Source: Flaccisagitta enflata (Eukaryota > Chaetognatha > Sagittoidea > Aphragmophora). From it: DNA of 64,000 bases. The notes beneath the pieces were generated by a model. It saw nothing but the letters and a program-made list of their open reading frames with translations. It had not been told where the DNA came from and did no database searches. A program made the position numbers and the translations under genes. The stretch is from contig OZ231128.1 of NCBI GenBank assembly GCA_965153355.1, positions 44,578,001-44,642,000 on the forward strand, read 5' to 3'. Positions 23,429 through 34,819 of the stretch are shown here, piece by piece; the first letter of the stretch is position 1; each line of letters starts with the position of its first letter.

Positions 23429-23965
23429 ATGATTAGCAGTGCCCAATTGCTTACACGTACCAAATTTTACGTAAGGTTGCCTACACAATGCACTTAAATA
23501 GTTGACCATGAGCTATACAATTACTAGATACATGAGTGCTTTTGGAGCCGGATTCAAATGTGCGAAATATTTTACTAATAAAGTATTTGCCCGCAGCAAT
23601 AAAGAACTGGATAGTTTACGCAATCCCATCACTGTCTTAGCACGAGAAATGGTTCTTGTAGCTCGTTCATTTGCCAACGTTTCGTGGCTTTGCATATAGA
23701 AATTCGTGTTCCATAGCAACAGCTTGGGCACGATGATGATGCTAGCCTGTGAACGTGCACCAATATTTCTTAAAAATCCACACACACAGAACAAATACCA
23801 AAATTTGCAGATAAAGCATCTGTTTTATGGCCAACCCGTTTCTCGTTCCCTGGCAATTTAAAATTTGCGTGCGCCAAAGATTTTCACACGTGGAGGGGGG
23901 GGGGAGAGGGTGCTAGAGGTTTCTCACATTAACAGGGTGTGCAAAAAAATTCGCACTCGGTGTAC

Positions 23966-24558
23966 TACATGGTGTTTCATGCCAAAATAGATATAATGAA
24001 ACGATGCCATTCTGCTTCTAAAAATGCAAAAATAGTTCTGAAAAAAGATTCAAAGAGCACTTAAGCTCCGATTTTTTGTGTAAAAATCTTAAGGGTTTGG
24101 GTCAAATATCTTGGCCACAACATCAAATTGAAGTAAAATGAGCATTTTTAAGAGAAGCTCTTTTAACATAATTTTGATTTTCAAAGTTTTTCTTTAAAGT
24201 GCTCTCATTTCTAAACGGCTTGAGTTATAGATGTCAGATTGGTCTAAAATTAAAGCTTATCAAATTTTCTTTAATTCGAGACCAATCTGGCATCTGTGGC
24301 TCAAACCGTTTAGAAATAAGAGCACTTCAAAGAAGAATTTTCAAAATCAAGATTATGTTTAAAGAGCCTCTCATTTAAATGCTCATTTTACTTCAAATTG
24401 ACATTGTGGCTAAGATTATTGACCCAAACCCATGAAATTTTTACACAAAAAATCGGAGCTTAAGTGCTCTTTGAACCTTTTTTCAAAACTAATTTTGCAT
24501 TTTTAGAAGCAGAATGGCATCGTTTTCTTATATCTAATTTGGCATGAAACACCCTGTA
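23966..24558. mobile_element. TA-type palindromic MITE nested in 23929-25705
   Basis: TACATGGTGTTTCATGCCAA on the left is mirrored by TTGGCATGAAACACCCTGTA on the right. The arms extend inward to the centre near 24260 through the AAAAATCGGAGCTTAAGTGC and ACATCAAATTGAAGTAAAA blocks. It carries TTTCTAAACGGCTTGAG...CAGATT on both arms. It shares its right TA (24557-24558) with the next MITE. Confidence 0.92.
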
Positions 24559-25163
24559 TCTTCACCAAAAGAAACGCGACACCCTGGCAAAGATATGATT
24601 TATTGACCATACTCTAACAAAATTCAGTAACTGAGAGAGTTTGGAGGTCAAGTAAGTTATTCTTATAAAAAATACACAAAACTGTGGATCTAAAATGCAA
24701 TTTATATCGCATTTCTTCATCAACAGGGGTGATAACCCCTTCTCATCTGTCCACAGTTTTTGCAAGCCAATGATTTTTGACTAAGGTTTACTCTTTTGCT
24801 TGCTATTTCTAAACGGCTTGAACTACAGAATCCAGATTGAGCCCACCTTCGAGATTTTTTGATGTAGATTAATTTGCTTTTTTGGAAAAAGTATCTAGCT
24901 TCTCCAGAAGCTAAGATAACAAAAGTTAAAGTTATATCAATTTTAATCTTTTTTTTTCTCACAATCTTTTATCAATTCTGAATATGACTATTTTCCTTCT
25001 TCTGCTTGCCATTTCTAAACGCTTTAAGATACAGTTACCAGATTGGACTCATTTTGTAGATCTTTTGAAGAAGTTTAATTTCTTTTTTTTAAAAAAATAT
25101 CTAGCTTTTCTAGAAGCCAAGATATTGTAGATAGAAGGTGTCGCGTTTCTTTTGGTGAAGATA
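24557..25163. mobile_element. TA-type MITE abutting the previous one
   Basis: TATCTTCACCAAAAGAAACG-CGACACC is mirrored by GGTGTCGCGTTTCTTTTGGT-GAAGATA, 27 bp perfect. Two internal copies of TTTCTAAACG...GATTG lie at about 24804 and 25010 in the same orientation. One of the two neighbouring elements used the other's flanking TA as target. Confidence 0.92.
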
Positions 25164-25705
25164 GTATTGCTTAAAAACCATACTTATTATTGGAGTTATG
25201 AGTTAAAATTTGAACCACAGAATCCCAGTTGGTCAAACTAAAAGTAGAAATCAATAACAGCTGATACAATTTCCATACATGGCCAAGATATGCATCTAAA
25301 AAGATTTTGACAGGATTCTATTGACAGAGCTGTGTTTATTAAAAAAAAAAAGTTATAACTAACTCAGTGGCCCCTAGATGGGTTGCTTTGCACGAAATGC
25401 ATCAAGGGGAGATGGTTCGGTCAAGCAGGAGGGGTTTCAGTCAATAAAACATTATACATCAATTGAGATTAGACAAGATATAGATATTCATTCACAGGAA
25501 AAAAAATATTTTGTAACATTCAAGTTATGTCCTAATTGGTCTGGTCTGGTCTACTGTCTACCAAACCTAGATTATTTCTTCATCTAAAGTATAACAATAA
25601 CCTGATCCTTAACTTTGAACATTTGTTTAAAAAAATCTCTCAAATTTTAGGTCTTATTTTAGTACAAATGATGACGAGTGCGGATTTTTTTGCACACCCT
25701 GTTAA

Positions 25706-25935
25706 AGCGAAACTTTAAGAATAAAATTTCTTTTTTTATTGACACGTATCCGATATGGTTGTTCTCGCAAATGTAATCGTAATCAAAATATGTCTGTTTC
25801 TACATGGATCAATCTTTTTAGATTTATTCTCCCGTTTCCCATATGACTGAATCTGTCAGTTTCAAATACAAGAAAAGAATTCAACCAAGGTCAATTTTTT
25901 TTGCCACCCTTTCTTTTCCCCCCCCATGCCTCTTT
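25706..25935. other. Spacer, no gene recognised
   Basis: Unique-looking AT-rich sequence with a C-run near 25920. Confidence 0.5.
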
Positions 25936-26365
25936 CTGAGCACCGGCCTCGAAGGAGCTTTATCCTTTGCTCCTCCTCCTCCTCCTACTTCTGTTCCTAT
26001 CCCTATATCCCCCCCCCCTCAAGGTTCAATTCAAAGCCTTGAGGCTTAAATCTCAGTTTCAAGGCTCAAATAACAGTTTCAACGCTCAAATCCCAGCCTT
26101 GAGGCCCAAATCTCAGCCTCAAAGCCAAAATCCCAACCTCAGAGCCCAAATCTCAGCCTACGTGCAAAGATTCCATGCACTGCCCAAATCTCAGCTTTGT
26201 GGCCCATTGCCCAAATTGTAGCCCTCAGACCATAAGATTCTCCCTGATTCCCCACGAGCCTTAAAATAGATCATCGGTCTCATCAGGTCTGCTGAATCTC
26301 TCACCTTCTCATTCCCACATACACAAACATAGGGGATAGGGTACCGCTGACTATCCTACGCTTTA
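25936..26365 (+). mobile_element. HTM element 4, degraded
   Basis: The left CACCGGCCTCGAAGGAGC and right TAGATCATCGGTCTCATCAG are eroded versions of the HTM inverted repeat. Between them are (CTC)n, a C-run and about nine degenerate AGCCTTGAGGCTTAAATCTC units. The conserved tail follows: CACATACACAAACATAGGGG...GGGTACCGCTGACTATCCTA. Confidence 0.78.
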
Positions 26366-26389
26366 TATCAGTCCCGTGTACGCGTGTTC

Positions 26390-27560
26390 CCATCCCTCAA
26401 AATTCCTTTAAAAAAACCTTCCTTAACGTAAGCCGTTTGTCCCCCCCCCCCTCCGCTGTATTCCCTTCCATCCTCGATGCAAGCGTTCCCATCCCCCCAA
26501 GCTCTCCTCTTGATTTAAAGCTCGTGTTCCCAACCCGCACCCCCAACCCCACCAGGCTGTATCACCCCCCTCCTCATTTCTACTCCCTTCTATCAACGTA
26601 ATCCTCATGTTCTCATTCCCTCCCCCCTTGCAGTGAAACAAAGCCCTTCCTCAACGACATCATCATGATCCCACCACTGGCTCTGTTCCCCCACCCCGGC
26701 TCTATTTCCCCCCCCCCTTCTTTTCACAATTTCAGTCTTCTGTTCCCATCCTTTCCTTTGCTTAGTCACCTTTCCAATGTCAGGGCGTGTTTCTAGTGAA
26801 GATGACAAACGCGTTTGTTCCTGTGAAATGCGTTTACAGCGTGAACACATATTCATGAATTTCAACTGTCCCACGAGGAAGTGAGCAAAGTGATTGAGCG
26901 AGCCCATGAATGAAGCGAGCAAGCAAAGCGAGCATAGCAAAGAGGAGTGCTGTGTAGTGAGTGAGCGGAGTGAGTGGTGCGAGCGAATGAACGTAGCGAG
27001 CGACCGAGCGGCCCGTTAAAAACGCGATTGTCTCTGACTAGAAACGCCCTCTGTATTCTCATCCTTCTTATCTCCATAACCTCGCCCTTATCAATGTTGG
27101 CCCCATGTTCCCATCTTCATTAGGACCATTTCTCTCCCCCCCCCACTTGATGACATCTTCATACACGCACTTACTCCGTCCATCTTCATCACTTCTCCCT
27201 TCTCTTCCAAAATGTCTGCCTCATATTTCCATCCTTCATATCTCCATTACCTAGCTCATATCAATGTTGGCCCAATGTTCCCATCTCCATAAGGACTACT
27301 ACTCCCCCCCCCCTTATTGACATCTCCATACACGCACTTACTCCGCCCATCTTCATCACTTCTCCCTTCCCTTCCAAAATGAATGCCTCATATTTCCATC
27401 CCTCATATCTCGCCCATATCAATGTTAGCCGATTGTACCCATATCCACTACCCTCTCTCCCCCCACTCAATGTCAGCTTCATACCCATCTCCATTAGACA
27501 TTACCCGACCCCCTCACCCCTCAAAATGTCAGCTTCGCGTTCCCATCCCGCTCATTCTCG
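26390..27560. repeat. C-rich degenerate tandem repeat (~165 bp unit at 27068-27540)
   Basis: TGTTCCCATC-type words recur throughout. From 27068 a clear unit (ATCAATGTTGGCCC...ATACACGCACTTACTCC...TCACTTCTCCCTTC) recurs at 27091, 27261 and, partly, 27419 (170- and 158-bp steps). A GAGCG-rich MITE is inserted at 26781-27050. Confidence 0.8.
26781..27050 (+). mobile_element. GAGCG-rich MITE copy 3
   Basis: CAGGGCGTGTTTCTAGTGAA at left, CTGACTAGAAACGCCCT at right. Its interior is nearly collinear with copy 2 (CCACGAGG, AGTGAGCAAAG, GCCCATGAATG, GACCGAGCGGCCCGTTAAAA). No 8-bp duplication is evident at the ends as I place them. Confidence 0.92.
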
Positions 27561-27724
27561 TTTAGATCACTCAGATCAGCTTTGGTCACTGACCAAGATA
27601 TAATAATATTCTGACTTTTGACTTTTCTCCCCCCACCCTCCTCCACGATCCTCCTCCACGATTCATGTCCCTCTTTCTGTCATTTTTTGTCATTTTTTGG
27701 GTCTATCTGTGCTTACTGGATTTT

Positions 27725-29366
<1,642 letters not shown>

Positions 29367-30440
29367 TGATTTTAACAGGTTTACATGCAGAATTCACTGT
29401 TTTGGTCCTCCACATGCTTATCTAACATCATGAGAGACTATATGGTGACAAAAAAGAGTAAGTGAGCAAATATGAGCAAGCATGAGCAAGCATGCTTAAG
29501 TCGCTGGTTTTAGCGGGTTGACATGCAAAATTCTCTATTTTGGTCCTCCACATGCTTATCTAACATCATGAGACTCTATTTGGTGACAAAAAAAGAGTAA
29601 GTGAGCAGGCATGAGCAAAAATGAGCAAGCATGAGCATGCATTCTAAAGTTGCTGGTTTTAGCGGGTTTAGACCACATTTCTTTTTTTTCCTCTCTCCCT
29701 CATGGAAAGTCAATGAGGCGTAGTATCATGGATGTTAAGCAATAAACGAACTACAAGAATGAATGAGCAGACATGAGTAAGCATGAGCAAGCATGAGCTT
29801 GCATGCTGAAGTCGCTGATTTTAACAGATTTTAAGCCAAAATTCCATATTCTTGTCCTCCATATGCTTGTGTAATATCATGAGACCCTTTATGGTAACAA
29901 AAAAGCAGGCCTGTATATTCCTGAGTTCCCCCCCCCCCGATGTGGGGGGGGGGAAAAAATCAAAGGGTCTAGAGATGGGGAAGGAAATGAAAAAGAGAAA
30001 AAAAGGAAATTTGGGGAAAATATAACTTTTTACAGTACCAAATCATAAAACTGATTTAGTAAAACACAATTTAACACTATTTAAACCTTAACTACATAGT
30101 TTTATTGCTATATGGGGAAGAAAATCATGGATATAAAAACGCGACGCGACGCATCGTGGGGAAGAAAATCAAAGGCAGGGGGAGGAAAAAATCAAAAGCG
30201 ACTCAAGAATATACATCCCTGCAAAAAAAAGGAAAAGAGTACACATTAGCAAGCATGAGCAAGCAGGAGCAAGCATGCTGAAGTCGCTGATTTTAGCGGG
30301 TTTAGCCTACATTCCTCTTTTGTCTACTCTCCCTCATGGAAAGTTGGTGTCATGAGACTTTGTATGTTTGATATTGAGCCCTTAACAAACCACAAGAATG
30401 AATGAGCAGACATGAGCAAGCATGAGCTTGCATGCTAAAG
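29367..30440. repeat. Tandem array of two alternating ~150-bp unit types (A-A-B-A-B)
   Basis: Each unit begins GCTGATTTTAACAGG or GCTGGTTTTAGCGGG and ends in ATGAGCAAGCATGAGCAAGC-style words, then AAGTC. Type A has TGGTCCTCCACATGCTTATC and TGGTGACAAAAAAG. Type B has CTCTCCCTCATGGAAAGT and AACGAACTACAAGAATGAATG. Unit order is A (29367), A (29510), B (29654), A (29813, carrying a hAT MITE), B (30286). Confidence 0.87.
29906..30221 (+). mobile_element. hAT-type MITE, CAGGCCTGTATATTC ends, 8-bp target duplication
   Basis: The left end is CAGGCCTGTATATTCCTGAG and the right end is CTCAAGAATATACATCCCTG. The flanks are CAAAAAAG and CAAAAAAA, 7 of 8 matching, as expected of hAT transposition. Just inside the left end is a C-run facing a G-run (CCCCCCC-GATGT-GGGGGGG) that can form a hairpin. 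The reverse-oriented sister is at 33846-34163. Confidence 0.88.
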
Positions 30441-31533
30441 TCGCTGATTTTAACATGGTCAGCTCAAATGTTAAAATTGCTGTATGCAGGGTGTAGGGAT
30501 GGTGTTCCCATCCATATCGTCCTTTGGTGCTTCCAAAGAATCTCATTTTCTCTTTCTCACCAATCTAACCAACGCGACATTTTCAAAAACAACAAGGCTG
30601 GATACACGGCTTCCTTAGTTGCGTGCGGGTGGGCAGGGGCATTGACCGACAAGGTCACTAGTGTGATCGATGAAACATTGGCGAGATGAGAATGAGGAGC
30701 AAAATCACGAGTCAGATGAAACATTCGAACCTGCAGCACCAATGTCAACCTCAAAGGCTTACAATCGAGCTTAAAATGCGCAACAGGAGGACTCTCTACA
30801 TCTTGTCAATCAAAATGTTTTTACTGAATAAATTGTAGTGGCACCACCAATCAATCAACACAATTTTTTTCTTTTTTTAGATGCGTCTCTATAAGTAGAA
30901 AGCGGTCACGTAACTACTCCAAGTCATTGAAATCTATCGTCACAAAATGCCTGATTTCCGCGCAAAAATGAGTTTGATATACGTATATTACTCTCTGTTT
31001 ACTGAGTTTTTAGTGAAATTTATGTACGCATGGGTAGAAAACTGCTAAAACACACCTCAGACTATCAGGAAATGTGAAAAAAAGCGATGAAAAACGCAAT
31101 CCATAGAAATTGCTAGTAGTTCTCTCAACTTTGAACGCACAGAACAGGGTCTCAATTGTTATCACTACGCACGATTCAAGTATATATGTTAGGCGACTCC
31201 GAGCACTGTCTGAGTCTGGTTTCAAAAAATATTTTCTCTGCTGCGCTCCCCTTCTACCTATCGTATGTTTTCATGGCAAATAAGCATAAAAACTACTGCG
31301 CCGCTAAACAGCTTCAAAAGGAAGTTATTGCAATAAACGATTTTTTTTAAACCCAGTTTCTGTTTAATAATCATTGTCATATACATAAGAAAAATTCACT
31401 CAGTTAATATTTCATTGCACAGATACTTTTATAAGTACTTGAATAAGACTATTTCGACAAAATATTTCGAAGAAGTAACAAAGAATTTTTAGGCATCCCC
31501 TTACTACTATAAGAGGGTCTGTCCAATTTTTTC
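30441..31533. other. Intergenic with PAL fragments, no gene recognised
   Basis: 30591-30660 is a reverse PAL tail (AACAAGGCTGGATACACGGC-TTCC...GCGTGCGGGTGGGCAGGGGC). A PAL-start-like TTTTTTTAGATGCGTCTCTA-TAAG occurs at 30873 and again at 31534. Confidence 0.6.
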
Positions 31534-31670
31534 TTTTTTTAGATGCGTCTCTATAAGAGGGTCTGTCCAACTGTTAGTCGGCCAGTCTGTCCATCCGTCA
31601 CTCCGTCCGTCCGTTTTGCCTCCTCTTATATCATGCAGATGACTCATCGAGTTGCCTACCCAGGCTTGTT
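31534..31670 (+). mobile_element. Diverged PAL copy
   Basis: TTTTTTTAGATGCGTCTCTA-TAAGAGGGTCTGTCC, GTCCATCCGTCACTCCGTCC, end GAGTTGCCTACCCAGGCTTG-TT. The leading TAAGAGGGTCTGTCCAA is also duplicated at about 31510. Confidence 0.75.
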
Positions 31671-31971
31671 TCTTTCATTCCATTCAATACTTTTACCCCC
31701 TATTAAGGTACAGTGTGATCTCTAGCATTGCTTAAGTGTATTTCCAATATTATGACTGTTATTTTGAAATGCCTTTAGCTATGCTTTATTGCTCGTCATT
31801 ACTCACTGTGGATCCTGGGAACCACCAGGACGTTTTTCACATTACTATGGGTTTCTCTTCACTTTGACGCAGTCCCAAAGTGCATGAATCAAGATGTTAT
31901 TGCTAAAAAATATTTCACCTAGCCCCTTTTGAGAAAAGCCACTTTTTGTGAAAATCTTTGGCATACGCATC
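31671..31971. other. Spacer, no gene recognised
   Basis: Unique-looking sequence next to the LINE 3' end. Confidence 0.5.
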
Positions 31972-32015
31972 ATATTTCGCGTATGCAACACACATATGTT
32001 GCATACGCGAAATAT
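31972..32015. other. Perfect hairpin, 19-bp arms, 6-nt loop
   Basis: ATATTTCGCGTATGCAACA and TGTTGCATACGCGAAATAT flank CACATA. On the minus strand it lies just beyond the likely 3' end of the LINE (TAA-type repeat at 32020-32040). It may be flanking DNA, a tiny foldback element or a retained 3' structure. Confidence 0.9.
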
Positions 32016-32153
32016 TACGCTTATTATTATTATTACTATGGGGTTATATTCGTCAACATAAATGCGACAATGCAAACATCAATCACACTCAATAGCTACA
32101 ATCTATTACAAAGACGCGGGAAAAAGAAAAAAAAACATTGTACTACAAGAGAA

Positions 32154-32930
32154 TCAGGGTTTCAATTCACGTTCATTTTCCTCAGCCTCTCTTTGCAAAG
32201 TTGCCAAGGATCTCAATACTTGATTATGGTGAGACATCATACCATTGTAAAAACGTCTTCTTGCTTTATCAAACATCAACTCTATCGAGTCATAACCATA
32301 GATTTCTCGTAACTGGCGGATACTCTGCCATTGACGAAAACCAAAAATACGACGGACAGCAGTATTAACAGCTACATTATACTGATTAATCTCCGAAGCA
32401 GTTAACTCTTTCACGGCTGCGCCAAAAGTCAGTTTAGGCACGCAATTTGAATACAATAGTTGCATGAGAACATTTTCTTTAGGTTTTATCACACTAGAAA
32501 GCACAGAATTGACGCTTCCAAAAAAACCACGTAAATCCTCAATTACCGAGAACTTAAATTTGTCATGAGAAACAAGATGAAATCCTAGATATTTACAGGA
32601 TTGAACATATTCAACACTCTCGCCATTAATTGTTAACTTTGCCAATGAGGGTAAAACTCTACTGAGTTTGCCAAAGACAATTACCTTAGTTTTGGCGACA
32701 TTAAATTTAAGACAATATCTTGAACAATATTCTGCACAAACATCGATCATTTGTTGCAAGGCTTCTCTTGTTGGGGCGATCAACGACATATCGTCTGCAA
32801 ATAAAAGACACGCTATGAAGATATCTATTATATGGCAACCGACACCTTTACTTTTAAGTAAAACAATGAGATCGTTAATATATACTGCAAAAAATCCGGT
32901 GAAAGAATACCGCCCTGCTTGGTCCCACAC
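32154..32930 (-). pseudogene. LINE reverse transcriptase, C-terminal part (after frameshift)
   Basis: The frame has 258 codons, but only from about residue 12 (GFFAVYINDL) does it read as reverse transcriptase. FADD, the catalytic metal-binding motif, is at residues 44-47. It is followed by the helix rich in L/I/C (LQQMIDVCAEYC, LKFNVAKTKVIVFG) and the thumb/connection region typical of Jockey-type RTs, with a stop at 32154. The first ~11 residues are shadow translation of the upstream segment. The break against the N-terminal part is at a run of six T about 32890-32897, consistent with a one-base slip. A sequencing or assembly error is possible. Confidence 0.9.
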
Positions 32931-33790
32931 AACACTGCAAATGAATTAGACCGCGCAGAAGACCATTTCACATCGTAATTCATGTTTAAGTACCAAAACA
33001 TGATAACCAATAAGAAACATAGAGGAACATTACGATCCATCAATTTTAAAAAAAGCCCGCTGTGGGAGATCGTGTCAAAAGCTTTACTGTAGTCTAAAAA
33101 AGCGACATATACACTGGAACCCCTCTCAGTGAAGTAATTGACACACGACTTAAGGGTAAAGACGGCGTGATTTACGCTGTGCTTTGACTTAAAGCCAAAT
33201 TGTAAGTCATGGCTAGTCAAAAATTTTCCAAATTTGAGACGTAGTGCATTCTCAAACATGTGTGCAAAGACGCTGCTTAATGTGACGCCTCGATAATTGT
33301 CAGTGGAGTGTAAATCACCCGAACTATTCTTAACTACTGGTGAGATTGTCCCTTTCAAAAAATCAACAGGGACAAATGAGTGTTGTATAAATGAGTTGAA
33401 TAGCAAGTGTAAGTGAACTGCTAGTTTTGGATTACCGTGCAAAATATGTTCGGCTGTTAAAAAGGTATTAGAACATTTCCCCTCTTTTAACTTGCCTGAG
33501 ATGGTAATCATATCGGTCCATGATAGAAGGAATGGGGAAATCGATTCGTCCCGTCTCGCATTGAAGTAGTCCGGAAATTTTGTGGAAAAGTCCTGCTGGA
33601 GATTTCGATGCGCATCCGTGTCATTTTTGCCGTAGATGCCCTGAAAGTAGGATTGAAAAGAACTGGCAATATCGGGTTCTTTGGTGGCGTCTCTGATGCG
33701 ATTGACCGGAGGACTTTTTGTTTGAGACAATTTCTTCCAATCCCTCCAAAAGCTAATGAAATTCTTATTTATTAATCTGTCACTCATCAT
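32828..33790 (-). pseudogene. LINE reverse transcriptase, N-terminal part
   Basis: This is a 320-codon frame. Residues 11-60 are the linker before the fingers (FISFWRDWKKL). NYRGVTLSS is at 165-173 and LQFGF at 196-200. Motif A LDYSKAFD at 232-239 has the first catalytic Asp, and motif B GTKQGGILSP is at 289-298. After SPDF the frame leaves the homologous path and the rest (about 22 residues) is shadow translation. All three catalytic Asp are present across the two parts, so the copy looks recently disabled. The endonuclease and ORF1 are absent. Confidence 0.92.
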
Positions 33791-33845
33791 ATTGAATAAA
33801 AGAAAGCAAAAGGAAAAAAAAAAACAAGCACAGTACTGTAAAACT

Positions 33846-34163
33846 CAGGGGTGTATATGATTGTGTCTCTTTTGATTCCCCCCCTGCCTTTGATTTTCTG
33901 TCCAGCAATGTATTGCATCATGTCTTCAAATATATGATTTTCTTACCCATAAAGCAATGTACCAGTGTAGTTAAGGTTTAAATAGTGTTTATTTTGGTTT
34001 TACTAATCAGTTTTTATGATTTGGTACTGCCAAAAGTTATGTTTCCCCAAAATTTTCATTTTTTTCTCTTTTTCCCCTTTAGTTTTCCTTCCCCATCTCC
34101 AAACCCTTTGATTTCCCCCTGGTGGGGGGGGGAACTCGGGGAACTCAATTATATACAGGCCTG
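33846..34163 (-). mobile_element. hAT-type MITE, second copy, 8-bp target duplication
   Basis: Read on the plus strand it starts CAGGGGTGTATATGATTGTG and ends CTCAATTATATACAGGCCTG. It is the reverse of the 29906-30221 element along its length (GATTCCCCCCCTGCCTTTGA, TTTAAATAGTGTTTA, CATCTCCAAACCCTTTGA). The flanks are GTAAAACT and ATAAAACT, 7 of 8 matching. Confidence 0.9.
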
Positions 34164-34238
34164 ATAAAACTATGTATGGTTGTTGGTTCATCGTTCTGTC
34201 CATCCATTTGTCTGTCCGTTACCTGTTTGAATTAACAC

Positions 34239-34815
34239 CTGTAACACAATTTTTGAAAAAGCATCACTAAGACTGCATTCAATCAGCTTCTATACACTTT
34301 AAACACTGATTAGGTCAAATTTAAATAAGTAGATTCATTTAAAGAGGCATTTTATCTTCGATTTTTCCAGTTTCAATTGTTTAAAGCGACCTTATTTACT
34401 ATCAATTACATCCTAAAGGATGATGAATTTTCTTGAATTCTGATTTTTATTGTTACATTTTGTATGATACAAGCCATGTTGCTTTCATTCAATCTGATTG
34501 AAATTCATGACCAAATTGAAAGGCTTTTCAAAAGCTCCGCAATGGCGCAATCCGCATGTCAAGGACTGGTTTTCTTAAGAAATGACATGCTTTTGAAAAT
34601 GAGAGGTCTTTTTTGGTAATTTTGGAGCTGTTTTCATCAGGGACGCTGTCACAATTTTTAGCATATCTCAACATAGCCTGTATCAATTCAAATGAAATTC
34701 ATGAGCAAAATAAAGTATTTTCTATGCTTTAGCAGATAGTAAAATCTATTCAAATCCAAATGCCTTGGTTTAGACATGGTAGCATCAAAAGCTTTTTTCA
34801 ATAATTGTGTTACAG
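34239..34815. mobile_element. Candidate MITE with CTGTAACACAATT ends
   Basis: CTGTAACACAATTTTTGAAA-AAGC at left is mirrored by GCTTTTTTCAATAATTGTGT-TACAG at right, about 25 bp with one mismatch and one extra base. The interior is AT-rich and not obviously palindromic. No clear target duplication is seen. Confidence 0.7.
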
Positions 34816-34819
34816 ATGT

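Larger units (their letters stand above)
23929..25705. mobile_element. Outer element, ACAGGGTGTGCAAAAAAAT ends, with two MITEs inside
   Basis: The left end TTAACAGGGTGTGCAAAAAA-ATTCGCACTC is mirrored at the right by GAGTGCGGATTTTTTTGCAC-ACCCTGTTAA, about 30 bp with one mismatch. TTAA (or TA plus one base) borders both sides. Only about 37 bp of the left part remains before the first internal insertion. The right remainder is 25164-25705. No transposase frame is visible. Confidence 0.8.
32020..33800 (-). mobile_element. 5'-truncated non-LTR retrotransposon (Jockey/CR1/L2 supergroup)
   Basis: The minus strand carries a LINE reverse transcriptase in two frames (separate entries). After the stop at 32154 there are about 115 bases and then a (TAA)n-like tail (ATTATTATTATTACTAT on the plus strand, 32021-32037). 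I take this tail as the 3' end. Upstream there is no endonuclease domain. The sequence ends in A-rich DNA and then the hAT MITE at 33846, which fits 5' truncation on insertion. Clade assignment is by motif style only. Confidence 0.8.

Noticed and set aside
26781-27053. 8-bp hAT target duplication around the GAGCG MITE
   Set aside because: The flanks TCCAATGT and TATTCTCA do not match, and the other four copies also lack a duplication at the ends I can place.
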